Assembly (NCBI RefSeq): GCF_001431645.1
Contig: NZ_LLXU01000131.1
Location: forward strand, 1 to 64,000
Reading direction: 5' to 3'
DNA length: 64,000 nt
Origin: Stenotrophomonas panacihumi
GTDB lineage: Bacteria > Pseudomonadota > Gammaproteobacteria > Xanthomonadales > Xanthomonadaceae
The position numbers were made by a program, and so were the translations under genes. A model generated the notes under the pieces. That model saw only the letters and a program-made list of their open reading frames with translations, ran no database searches and was not told the origin of the DNA. The stretch's first letter is position 1. Each line of letters starts with the position of its first letter. This document shows positions 28,201 to 35,245 of this stretch, one piece after another.

Positions 28201-31200
28201 CACCGACGTCGGCTCGCTGGTCGAGGGGCAGGGCGATGTCGTGTTGAAAGCAGGCAGTGACATCACCTCCACTGCCTCCATGCTGAACAGCGCCAACGGC
28301 ACGCTTTATGCGGAGGCGAAAGGCGACGTCACCATCACCCACGGCACGGCCACGGACGAGTACGAGCGCGCCACCAGCACGAAAAAGAAGCGCGCGCTCG
28401 GCAGCAAGACGACCGAGAGCTACAGCCGCGTCACCCAGACCACCGCGCAGGGCAGCAGCTGGGGTGGCGACAAGGTGGTGGTGCAGGGCGAGAACATCAC
28501 CGTGCAGGGCAGCACGGTGGTCTCCGATGCGGGAACGGTGCTGGTGGCCAAGGACATGGTCTCGATCCTGGCCAGCGAAAACACGCTCGGAGCCGAAAGC
28601 CGCAGACAGGTGAAGAAGAGTGGCGTGTTCAGCGATGGCGGCGTCGGCTTCAGTATCGGCTCGCAGAAGCTGGCTACCACCGGCCGGATGCTCGACACCA
28701 CCCACACCGGCTCGGTGCTGGGCAGCGTGGCTGGCAAGACCGCGATCCATGCGGGTGGCCATTACCAGCAGACCGGCTCGGACGTGCTCGGTGGCGATGG
28801 CGTGACGATCAGTGGCGCGACGGTGGCGATCGAGAACGTGGAAGACAGCATGGCCTTCCGCGAGACGCGGAAGACCTCCAGCGGCGGCCTGCACATCAGC
28901 ATCAAGGGCGGCGCCGCCGACCAGGCGGCGGCGGCGTACCAGAGTGCCCAGGCTGTCGGCGAAGTCGACGACAACCGGCTCAAGGCCTTGTACGCGGTGA
29001 AGGCCGCCGGCGCGGCTTCGAACGTCAACGGCGGCGCCATCGCCGATCAGGTCGGCAATGCCAAAGACGTGGTCAAAGGCGACCGCAAGGCCAACAACGG
29101 CGGCATGAGCCTGCGTATCGGCATTGGCGGCAGCTCCAGCAGCAGCACCGAACAGGGTCGCACCACCACTTCCCAGGCCAGCAATGTCTACAGCGCCAAC
29201 GGCGACGTGAGCGCGGTGGCACGCGAGGGCAGCCTGCTCGTGGCCGGTAGCAAGGTCGACGGCATCAACACCACCCTCGCTGCGGCCGACAAGCTGATCC
29301 TGCTCAGCGGCGAGGAAGTGCGGGAGCTCCGCCAGAAGAACAAATCCCAGAGCGGCGAGGTTGGCTTCACGATGGGATCGGAAGCCGGCTTCGGCATCTA
29401 CGTCAGCGCTGCCGCTGCCAAGGGTAAGAGCAAGGGTAACGGCGCCAGCCACGACGAGACGATCATCGGCAGCGACCGCGGCACTACCACCTTCATCAGC
29501 GGTGGCGACACCGTTGGCATCGGCGCGCAGACCATCGGCAACCAGGTGATCGGCCAGGTCGGCGGCGACCTGTTCCTGCAAAGCGAGCAGGATACAAACG
29601 AGTACCACCGCAAGGACGTGGCGGCGGGATTCGACGCGGCCATTGGCACCGGCGGCGGCTCGGCCAGCGGCTATGTCAGCGCCTCCAAGGTCGACAGCAC
29701 CTACAAGAGCGTGATCGAGCAGACCGGCATCCAGGCTGGGGAAGGTGGCTATCAGATCAACGTCAAGGGCAAGACCTCGCTGGATGGCGCGGCGATTGCC
29801 AGCATGGCTGATCCAAGCAGCAACTACTTCCGCACCGGCAGTCTGGCATGGAATGACATAGTCAATGAGGCGAAGTTCAAGGCAACGCAGGCGAGTGTGA
29901 GTGGCGGAGGTGGGTCCAGTGGCGGGGGCGGCAGCGCGAGCTTCCAGCAGAAGAGCGACTCGGCCACGAGCACCACGAAGGCCGGTATCGCCGATGGCAC
30001 GTTGATCGTGGACGACGGCAGCGGTACGGGAATCCAGCGTGGCGTGACCGAGCTGCAAAAGGATGGGTTCAAGGAGATCTTTGATGCCCGCAAGGTCGCT
30101 GAGCAGCTGCAGATCCAGCAGGTGGCCGGTGAGCTGGGCTTCCAGGCGGCGGGCACGGTAGCCGAGAAGTACGGTTGGGCCGAGGGCAGCAAGGAGAAGG
30201 TGGCGCTGCATGCTGCGGTCGGTGCTGCGGTAGCGACGCTGGGCGGTGGCAATGTGCTCGGCAGCGCGGCCGGTGCTGGCCTGAACCAGTCACTGGTGCC
30301 GGTACTTCGGGAGGCGATCGAAGACGCCGGGGTCAAGGAAAGCGATAACCCGACTACTTTCAACGCATTGATGCAGGCCGCAAGCCTGGCGGTGGGCTCT
30401 GTGGGTGGCACCAGTGGTGCCAGTACTGCGCTGGCTGCTGACGTCAACAACCGGCAGCTGCATCTCACCGAGAAAAAGGTCATCCGCGAGGATCTGGCAG
30501 AAGCCTATGCCCAAGCCCATGGCGTCACGGTGGATCAGGCCCAGCAAACACTCGAAGCGCAGCTTCTGCGGATGGTGGATGCGAATGCCGCTGCCAAGGG
30601 CGGATGGGATCAAGAAGCGGCCAACTACCTGAAGGGATATGCCAATCGCGTTGGCAACTACTCCATCGGCAATGACCAATGGGGCAGCAGTGTTCCGCTG
30701 TTCGGCACCTCGGCCGGGTACCAACGTCAGGATTCCACGATCTTCAGCACTCATCCACAGACTTCCATGCCTCCACGGAAGCTGGGTTTGGGCGCAGCGG
30801 CAGGCTACTTTGAAGGCGTAGCCGGTGGCATTGCAGGTGCAGTGTCCGACACGATCAGCGCAATCGCGCATCCGCTGGATACGGCAGGAAAGGTCTGGGA
30901 TAGCGTCTCAGTGCTGTTCACCGATCCGGTCGGTACGGGGCAGGCCATGCAGGAGAGCGTGCGCCCGATGGCCGACGCAGCCCAGCAGGGCAACCTGAAG
31001 CCCGCAGGCGAACAGGTAGGGCAGCAAGCGGGTAGCACCGCCATCGGCTTGGCCACGGGCTTGACCGGGAAGTGGGTAAGCGGAAAGTGGATTCCTGGCG
31101 ACAGCGTTGTCGATCCCGGCATCCGATGGGGTAAGGGAGTTCAAGGGCAGGGCATGCCTTGGGAAGATTATCTTGCTAAGCAGTTGCCGGCCGGTTCGCG

Positions 31201-31528
31201 CTTGCCGCCAAACTTCCAGACGTTTGACTTCTTCGATCGCCAATCAGGACTTGCCGTGAGTGCGAAGACCTTGGACACGACGACGCCTTCCAAGATTGCC
31301 AATCCAAAGCAGGTTCTCTCTTCCCTCAGAGGTAATATTGATGCTGTGAAGGAGTTTCGAGGCGCCAGTCTCGGACGCGAAGTAGTTCGAACTGGCGATA
31401 TCAAATCACGTGAGCTAAGGGTCGCAGTTCCCAGGGAGACGAATTCTGAGCAGTGGAAGCAGATTCAGTCTGCGATCAATTACGGACGTGAGCGTGGAGT
31501 CAATGTTTTGGTGACCAAGACGAAGTGA
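22211..31528 (+). CDS. cdiA: CdiA contact-dependent inhibition effector with EC869-type nuclease tip
   Basis: A 3105-residue TpsA protein. The start is GTG 22211 after GGAGAAGGA. The N-terminus MNKRLYRLVFNRALGVLQVVAE is an extended signal region (ESPR), then comes a TPS domain (about 85-205), FHA-1 repeats with recurrent 'DNRGG' turns (about 330-1340), a receptor-binding-type region with a Cys pair near 1455, FHA-2 repeats (about 1890-2600) and a pretoxin part. The junction motif is NNRQLH at 2746-2751 instead of VENN. The tip (about 2970-3105; GKGVQGQGMPWEDYL onwards) resembles the zinc-dependent DNase of E. coli EC869 CdiA. E2985, D3006, S3017 and K3019 match the catalytic spacing I recall for that family. 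The gene is GC-rich until about 31100, then visibly poorer in GC. Confidence 0.93.
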   Translation: MNKRLYRLVFNRALGVLQVVAEVTRVLRGGCSRVAAGRRAASVCPLAAALALGLCALPAVAMPPGIAADRAAPREHRPTVLAAPAGAPAINITTPSAAGVSRNAYSRFDVDGGGAILHNSRIRVQSDLGGWLPGNPWLAGGTARVILNEVNTSEPSRLGGLVEVAGDRAQVVIANPAGIQADGAGFINANGVVLTTGRPQFGGDGSLSAYRVSGGTVEVAGRGFHALGSGYTQLIARAVALNAALQADHAAVSLGRGVVTADGESAQAIAGDGPAPEFALDVGALGGMYANKIHLVGNEHGVGMRNAGVIGAQAGEVTVTLDGRIENTGVVRASGAVQVSAGTLRNAGMIAAGDAVTLRTPGTLDNRDGRIEAPRLDLETSGLRNRGGRIAQTSPRILVLGAGQLSNRDGGRIGTAPSRSPEGAMPPADAPAAPAPPTAGASVAPPSPAMPAATAPGASAMPLPAGRLEVAGLLDNDGGTIEAARLGLDLAGDRLDNSGGHLALDTLRLTGGELRNAGGTLRVAGDTRLDVSRVDNHGGELMFAATLTLRAGEFLNRGGRFGHAGQGDTQLQVDGLLDNDRGWLASNAANLSLLAAQLVNRDGDIVHAGNGTLSLAMQALLGQDGRIAGNGAVDLRADTLDHRGARLGAQRFSVQATAFDNRGGKLQASGAQTSTLRVGERLDNREGGLIGGNGDLSLQASTFDNAGGLVEHAGKGTLAINADRFAGDNGRLGSLGTLQLQGGALALRSAQTFAQRIILDADTLDHSGGQLSSLGEGQARLRVRERLRNNGGTLGGNGTLWLQAGQLDNQGGTIRFLARDGHQLQVDAGFDNADGRLLGAGALAVVAGTLDNRGGLVAAFDPGQEAGTARDTALAVSIGSEVLNAGGTLSSTGALDLQASRLDNHDGTIESLQGLRVDASDGVDNQRGRVVGGTLALRSGGVDNRKGLINSTHSALQIDSEAFDNRGGLLDIAAQRLDNRDTRQGETPLGLQAGSLQVRGDKLDNGNGLIVAARAVPAVAGDDPASPGTGADAAASADARFALADALDNTGGVVSAGDRLELDADALHNSEGLLHAGSTQDLAVRTLTGAGRLQSRGDAKVHVRGDLDHAGTMTTNGQLTLVADGQLTQRGLLNGGAVAVQAQRIDNTASGEISSQGLTGLKASDWIGNRGLVNGATTHLDAAEVDNLGSGRLYGDHVAINATTLRNRDETLGGRLQSGTLAARQRLDLGVATLHNSGQALVHGGGSAGIGGTLDDDRKATGTATRIENIGATIDITGDLDLQARELHNERPDVRVASQVSQDAQLRLDQPTWRHNGKNGTRDIRATSNYQAWEVYYLDPADILEDAPYYTPDGQRIGRAVVRLTPRTSAFFFERGGLNAALGARDRLPSAEGTVTIYYLVRQDGQDNPDQVDPGPRDPFAHLTSFGTRPSEQSPTFRYLDEAPAWSDAYGTCRSGCVQLSAQYLYDPDRDLINPKGAGNNKLSGNEKYRTTTRQVLEDVVTEAGPDAVLQSGGDMHLAVGTLTNLHGRVLAGGEQKIDGLDGRPPQIDNQATTLYRTWRFDVTHHRYDGSTAPGQSNPVSEEIGAVGAMMGGGQRLDIDGAGLRNLDNGREAPNLRGDLGTSNLLRPAQGSALLVAGGPRDVVPGALDAPRFVAAADGSADQVGTGSIDGRLPTASLFRSAGAGSPWLVQTDPRFSGPRDWLSSEHQLLALGYNPADLHKRLGDGYYEQGLVRDQVAQLSGRRFLDGYASDEEQFRALLEHGATFARQFGLRPGLALTDAQMAALTSDIVWLVEQTITLPDGSTATALAPRVYVRLRQGDLKPSGAVLGADVVKANLVGDLLNNGKIHGRQLVDLKARDLNNVGGGISGGFVQLDAARDINNLGGAIRAEHGLVAVAANDINQVSTTRTEGRHESGNGYSATTLDRLATMAVSGSNATLLVKTGGDYNAQAGEVRNEGEGGQTAILAGGSIKLGKVRVGSREEARTGKDFSREVHGTDVGSLVEGQGDVVLKAGSDITSTASMLNSANGTLYAEAKGDVTITHGTATDEYERATSTKKKRALGSKTTESYSRVTQTTAQGSSWGGDKVVVQGENITVQGSTVVSDAGTVLVAKDMVSILASENTLGAESRRQVKKSGVFSDGGVGFSIGSQKLATTGRMLDTTHTGSVLGSVAGKTAIHAGGHYQQTGSDVLGGDGVTISGATVAIENVEDSMAFRETRKTSSGGLHISIKGGAADQAAAAYQSAQAVGEVDDNRLKALYAVKAAGAASNVNGGAIADQVGNAKDVVKGDRKANNGGMSLRIGIGGSSSSSTEQGRTTTSQASNVYSANGDVSAVAREGSLLVAGSKVDGINTTLAAADKLILLSGEEVRELRQKNKSQSGEVGFTMGSEAGFGIYVSAAAAKGKSKGNGASHDETIIGSDRGTTTFISGGDTVGIGAQTIGNQVIGQVGGDLFLQSEQDTNEYHRKDVAAGFDAAIGTGGGSASGYVSASKVDSTYKSVIEQTGIQAGEGGYQINVKGKTSLDGAAIASMADPSSNYFRTGSLAWNDIVNEAKFKATQASVSGGGGSSGGGGSASFQQKSDSATSTTKAGIADGTLIVDDGSGTGIQRGVTELQKDGFKEIFDARKVAEQLQIQQVAGELGFQAAGTVAEKYGWAEGSKEKVALHAAVGAAVATLGGGNVLGSAAGAGLNQSLVPVLREAIEDAGVKESDNPTTFNALMQAASLAVGSVGGTSGASTALAADVNNRQLHLTEKKVIREDLAEAYAQAHGVTVDQAQQTLEAQLLRMVDANAAAKGGWDQEAANYLKGYANRVGNYSIGNDQWGSSVPLFGTSAGYQRQDSTIFSTHPQTSMPPRKLGLGAAAGYFEGVAGGIAGAVSDTISAIAHPLDTAGKVWDSVSVLFTDPVGTGQAMQESVRPMADAAQQGNLKPAGEQVGQQAGSTAIGLATGLTGKWVSGKWIPGDSVVDPGIRWGKGVQGQGMPWEDYLAKQLPAGSRLPPNFQTFDFFDRQSGLAVSAKTLDTTTPSKIANPKQVLSSLRGNIDAVKEFRGASLGREVVRTGDIKSRELRVAVPRETNSEQWKQIQSAINYGRERGVNVLVTKTK
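28640..30135 (+). repeat. Direct repeat copy A (cdiA FHA-2/pretoxin segment)
   Basis: This 1.5-kb part of cdiA recurs at 32102-33596 at a constant offset of about 3461-3462 bases. Long blocks are identical, for example around 29392-29460 against 32854-32922. The repeat includes the Ser/Gly linker and the 'DDGSGxGIQRGVT' block. It offers long homology for recombination between the full gene and the orphan cassette. Confidence 0.85.
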
Positions 31529-31533
31529 GGTGA
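31527..31533 (+). promoter_or_regulatory. Ribosome-binding site spanning the cdiA stop, deciding the cdiI start
   Basis: GAGGTGA overlaps the cdiA stop codon (TGA 31526-31528) and lies 3 bases before TTG 31537. The same GAGGTGA-N3-start arrangement occurs at the orphan toxin/immunity junction (35001-35011), which supports TTG as the cdiI start. Confidence 0.6.
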
Positions 31534-31536
31534 AGT

Positions 31537-32037
31537 TTGGAGCACCCGCCACACATGCCAAGAGCATCAGCGTATTGCAACTGCGATTTCATGATCATTG
31601 AAACCCAGTCGGGTTACAGAGGAACGAAAGCAGATCCCGCTTGTCCTTCAATTTTTCTTCCAACCAGTGCGCCTGACTCCGATATCGGCGCTTCGGTCTT
31701 CGAGGCTCTCTCGCGCAGCCGACAAATATCGGTGGAAGAGATACCAGAATTTTTCGATTTCGAAAGATCGAAGAGAGAATATGAAGAATGGGTTTCGGAT
31801 CTGATGCTTCGATATGACTACAAGACCAAACGTGCGCTTTTCAAGGACATGAGGAATGTCTCGGTGGAGCTGAATCCAGAGCATACTCTCTTGACTCTCT
31901 CGCCTTCGCATCACAATCGCTTGGATTCGTGGATACGAACAGAGGGCGACGGCATCGAAGATGTGGTTGTGCCAGCGGATAGTTCTCCGGCCGAAGTTGG
32001 TGCGGCACTTCGCGTGGCCTTCTCGCGGTGCATGTGA
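31537..32037 (+). CDS. cdiI: CdiI immunity protein for the CdiA nuclease tip
   Basis: A 166-residue protein starting 8 bases after cdiA. Its position makes it the immunity protein that should bind and neutralise the CdiA tip in the producing cell. The sequence (YCNCDFMII, then FLPTSAPDSDIGASVFEALSRSRQ, FFDFERSKREYEEWV, YKTKRALFKDM and SPAEVGAALRVAFSRCM) matches a family I recognise as CDI-system immunity proteins. I chose TTG 31537 because of the GAGGTGA spacing shared with the second cassette; ATG 31555 is an alternative that would remove six residues. The GC content is clearly below that of cdiA. A new cdiA fragment begins about 40 bases after its stop. Confidence 0.85.
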   Translation: MEHPPHMPRASAYCNCDFMIIETQSGYRGTKADPACPSIFLPTSAPDSDIGASVFEALSRSRQISVEEIPEFFDFERSKREYEEWVSDLMLRYDYKTKRALFKDMRNVSVELNPEHTLLTLSPSHHNRLDSWIRTEGDGIEDVVVPADSSPAEVGAALRVAFSRCM

Positions 32038-32101
32038 GATTAAGCCCGGCCGTCGATAGTCACGATTCTGCGAAATCCATGACGGTGGCTTCAGCAACGG
32101 C

Positions 32102-33596
32102 GAAGTCCGCTTCAGCATTGACTCGCAGAAGCTGGCCACCACCGGCCGGATGCTCGACACCACCCACACCGGCTCGGTGCTGGGCAGCGTGGCTGGCAAG
32201 ACCGCGATCCATGCGGGTGGCCATTACCAGCAGACCGGCTCGGACGTGCTCGGTGGCGATGGCTTGACGATCAGTGGCGTGACCGTGGCGATCGAGGAGG
32301 CGGAAGACAGCATGGCCTTCCGCGAGACGCGGAAGACCTCCAGCGGCGGCCTGCACATCAGCATCAAGGGCGGCGCCGCCGACCAGACGGCGACTGCGTA
32401 CCAGGGTGCCCGGGCCGCCGGCCAGGCCCAGGATGGCCGGCTCAAGGCGCTATACGCGCTCAAGTCGGCCAACGAGCTGTCGAAGGTCACACCCGGAGCC
32501 ATCGGCAATCAGCTCGGCAATGCCAGGGACGTGATCAATGGCGACAGAATGGCCAACGGCAACGGCATGAGCCTGCGCATCGGCATCGGCGGCAGCTCAA
32601 GCAGCAGCGAGGCCAATGGCAGCACCACCACTTCCCAGGCCAGCAATGTCTACAGCGCCAACGGCGATGTCTCCTTGGTGGCGCGCGAGGGCAACCTGCT
32701 CGTGGCCGGCAGCCAGGTCGACGGCGTCAACACCACGCTCGCCGCAGGCAACCAGCTAATCCTGCTCAGCGGCACGGAAGCGCGCGAGCTGCGCGAGCAG
32801 AACAAGGCCAGCAGCGGCGAGATCGGCGTCACGATCGGCTCGGAGGCCGGCTTCGGCATCTACGTCAGCGCTGCCGCTGCCAAGGGTAAGAGCAAGGGTA
32901 ACGGCGCCAGCCACGACGAGACGATCGTCGGCAGCGACCGCGGCACCACCACCTTCATCAGCGGTGGCGACACGATCGGCATCGGCGCGCAGATCATCGG
33001 CAACCAGGTGATCGGCCAGGTCGGCGGCGACCTGTTCCTGCAAAGCGAGCAGGATACAAACGAGTACCACCGCAAGGACGTGGCGGCGGGATTCGACGCG
33101 GCCATCGGCACCGGCGGCGGCTCAGCCAGCGGCTATGTCAGCGCCTCCAAGGTCGACAGCACCTACAAGAGCGTGATCGAGCAGACCGGCATCCAGGGTG
33201 GGGAAGGTGGCTATCAGATCAACGTGGCCGGCAAGACCACGCTTGATGGCGCGGCGATTGCCAGCATGGCTGGTCCAAGCAGCAACTACTTCCGCACCGG
33301 CAGCCTGGAATGGAAGGACATCGTCAATGAGGCGAAGTTCAAGGCGCAAAGTGCCAGCGTGAGTGGCGGGGGTGGCACCGGCGGGGGTGGCGGGACTGGC
33401 AGCTTCCAGCAGAAGAGCGACTCGGCCACGAGCACCACGAAGGCCGGTATCGCCAACGGCACGCTGATCGTGGACGACGGCAGCGGTGAGGGCATCCAGC
33501 GCGGTGTCACACAGCTGCAGCAGGACGGGCTGAAGGAGATCTTCGATGCGCGCAAGGTCAGCGAGCAGCTGCAGCTCCAGCAGGTGGCGGGGGAGC
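32102..33596 (+). repeat. Direct repeat copy B (orphan cassette backbone)
   Basis: This is the second copy of the 1.5-kb cdiA segment at 28640-30135. Detectable homology starts near 32078 in the frame of the orphan gene. Divergence is clustered (around 32390-32580 and 32750-32840), with identical stretches between, a pattern expected from patchy gene conversion. Confidence 0.85.
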
Positions 33597-35002
33597 TGGC
33601 ATTCACCGCAGTGGGTGACTTCGCCGAATCCCAGCAGAAGAAGGCTGCGAACGATCTGGTAGCCGCCCGAGAGCGGGGCGATGCGGTCGGTGAGGCTGAC
33701 GCGCTATCGCGCTTGGACGGCTGGAGCGATGGCGGTCGCAACAAGGTGCTTCTGCACGGCATGGCCGGGGCTACGGCGGCCGCCCTGGGCGGTGGCAATG
33801 TGGCCGGCGGCGCACTGGGCGCGGCCGGTGGCGAGCAGGCAAAGGGGGCAATGACCGAGCACCTGATCGCCAATGACGTGGCGCGGGGCAGCGCAGCCTA
33901 CGAAGCCCTGATGGCGTTGGGCAGTGCGGCACTGGGCGGTGCGCTCGGGGGTGCCTCGGGCGTCAGCACGGCGCTGGCCGGCGATGTGTACAACCGACAG
34001 CTACATCCGGAAGAGATGAAGCTGATCCTGGGTGACCTCGCTCCCAAGTACGCAAAGGAAGCAGGCATCAGCGAGCGTGATGCCGAGAACCTCCTGCTGA
34101 AGCAGGTGTTGCGCCAGGTCGATGACCAATGGGCGCAGAAGCTCGGGCCGGAAGACGGCAGGGCGAAGCAATGGTTGGCCAGCAACACACCGGCCTGGGC
34201 TTCGAGCAATGGCTACTTCAGCGCGACACCGGACCAACGTGCCAACCCGACGCTCTACGGCAACTACTACGACAAGGCGTACCACGCCAAGTCGGAAACC
34301 CTGGCTGACAGATTCGGAGGCGTGCTCAATTCCCTGGTCGGTGGCGAGGACGACGACATGGCCGTGCACGGTTCCCGCGTTGACATGGCCGGATACCGAT
34401 ACGCAGCGGACGAACTGAGGGACCAAGGAACGATCGAAGCCTTGCTGCGCAAGCCGGGCACCGAATGGACGAATGGCGACATCCAGACTTATGCCAGCCT
34501 GGTGACTTTGTATCCATTGGCACGTAGCGGCCTGGTCGGAGGACCGCTGGGCCAAGCCATCGTCGGCATCCGGGATAATGATCCCGCTGCCATCGCGATG
34601 GCAGCAGTGGGGGTGACTCCAGTGAAGGGCGCTGGGGTGCTTCGAAGTGCGGATGAGGTGGCGGATGCTGCCAACGCCATTAACGGGATAAAGCTCAGTA
34701 GACAGCTGACAGCTCAAGAGATTGCCAGTGGCCATGCCTTTCAGAAGCACGTTCTTGATCAGGGGGAATTTTTGGAGTTTGGAGTTCGAACCCGTGAGCA
34801 GTTCGCTTCCCACATCGAAAAAGTTATTTCCAACCCGTCTTCGGTGCGCTATTACAAGGATGGGAGAACTGTCTACCTTCAAGATAGCACTGGGTCTGTC
34901 GTAGTTCGAAATCCAAATGGTGCTGAGGGAACTGCCTTCAGACCAAAGGATTGGGATGACTATATCTCCAAGCTGCCTTCAAGAAATCATCCATTTGATT
35001 GA
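32150..35002 (+). CDS. Orphan CdiA C-terminal cassette with a second, different toxin
   Basis: A 950-residue open frame homologous to CdiA from its FHA-2 region to the pretoxin. It has no signal, TPS or receptor domain. In frame, a TAG at 32057-32059 precedes it, and ATG 32150 is merely the first internal Met, without a ribosome-binding site, so it is probably a silent donor cassette. The junction motif is YNRQLH at 614-619. The tail (about 847-950) differs completely from the CdiA toxin: HAFQKHV at 862-868, GEFLEFGVRTREQFASHIE, GRTVYLQD, then VVVRNPNGAEGTAFRP. This layout resembles BECR-fold RNase toxins seen at other CdiA tips, with H862, K866 and H867 as candidate catalytic residues; that family call is tentative. 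Its tail is low in GC, and a small gene follows with strong coupling. Confidence 0.75.
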   Translation: MLDTTHTGSVLGSVAGKTAIHAGGHYQQTGSDVLGGDGLTISGVTVAIEEAEDSMAFRETRKTSSGGLHISIKGGAADQTATAYQGARAAGQAQDGRLKALYALKSANELSKVTPGAIGNQLGNARDVINGDRMANGNGMSLRIGIGGSSSSSEANGSTTTSQASNVYSANGDVSLVAREGNLLVAGSQVDGVNTTLAAGNQLILLSGTEARELREQNKASSGEIGVTIGSEAGFGIYVSAAAAKGKSKGNGASHDETIVGSDRGTTTFISGGDTIGIGAQIIGNQVIGQVGGDLFLQSEQDTNEYHRKDVAAGFDAAIGTGGGSASGYVSASKVDSTYKSVIEQTGIQGGEGGYQINVAGKTTLDGAAIASMAGPSSNYFRTGSLEWKDIVNEAKFKAQSASVSGGGGTGGGGGTGSFQQKSDSATSTTKAGIANGTLIVDDGSGEGIQRGVTQLQQDGLKEIFDARKVSEQLQLQQVAGELAFTAVGDFAESQQKKAANDLVAARERGDAVGEADALSRLDGWSDGGRNKVLLHGMAGATAAALGGGNVAGGALGAAGGEQAKGAMTEHLIANDVARGSAAYEALMALGSAALGGALGGASGVSTALAGDVYNRQLHPEEMKLILGDLAPKYAKEAGISERDAENLLLKQVLRQVDDQWAQKLGPEDGRAKQWLASNTPAWASSNGYFSATPDQRANPTLYGNYYDKAYHAKSETLADRFGGVLNSLVGGEDDDMAVHGSRVDMAGYRYAADELRDQGTIEALLRKPGTEWTNGDIQTYASLVTLYPLARSGLVGGPLGQAIVGIRDNDPAAIAMAAVGVTPVKGAGVLRSADEVADAANAINGIKLSRQLTAQEIASGHAFQKHVLDQGEFLEFGVRTREQFASHIEKVISNPSSVRYYKDGRTVYLQDSTGSVVVRNPNGAEGTAFRPKDWDDYISKLPSRNHPFD

Positions 35003-35007
35003 GGTGA
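35001..35007 (+). promoter_or_regulatory. Ribosome-binding site overlapping the orphan toxin stop
   Basis: GAGGTGA overlaps the TGA of the orphan cassette (35000-35002) and lies 3 bases before ATG 35011. This is the same junction design as between cdiA and cdiI. Confidence 0.6.
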
Positions 35008-35010
35008 AAA

Positions 35011-35217
35011 ATGAAATTGTTTAAGGAAGGCAATGATGAATTTTCTCTGCATCTATCTGAGGAGCAGATTCTAGTAATGTTTTCCTGTATGCGCGAAACC
35101 TTTGCCACCTTGGACACAGCGTCATTCGACACGAGACTTGGTGCATCGTCCGCTGTCGTCTCCGCGATGGCGCAAGAACTGATGGCCTTGATCGCCGAAG
35201 CAGGCATCGATCCTTGA
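35011..35217 (+). CDS. Putative small immunity protein for the orphan toxin
   Basis: A 68-residue acidic protein (MKLFKEGNDEFSLHLSEEQ onwards), predicted mostly helical, with no recognised family. It starts 8 bases after the orphan toxin at ATG 35011 behind a GAGGTGA site, exactly as cdiI follows cdiA, so immunity is the obvious inferred role. It is short for a CDI immunity protein, most of which exceed 80 residues. Its GC content is lower than that of the flanking cdiA-like DNA. Confidence 0.65.
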   Translation: MKLFKEGNDEFSLHLSEEQILVMFSCMRETFATLDTASFDTRLGASSAVVSAMAQELMALIAEAGIDP

Positions 35218-35245
35218 GAGCGCGCCGCACCACCGCCCACGTGAG

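Noticed and set aside
24050-30211. Very long minus-strand open frames (913 and 1112 codons) opposite cdiA
   Set aside because: They are compositional shadows of the repetitive GC-rich cdiA sequence, with no start signals or recognisable motifs.
32028-32267. Separate small gene overlapping the start of the orphan cassette
   Set aside because: Its frame is out of phase with the cdiA homology and only part of the cdiI end is shared; no ribosome-binding site is seen.
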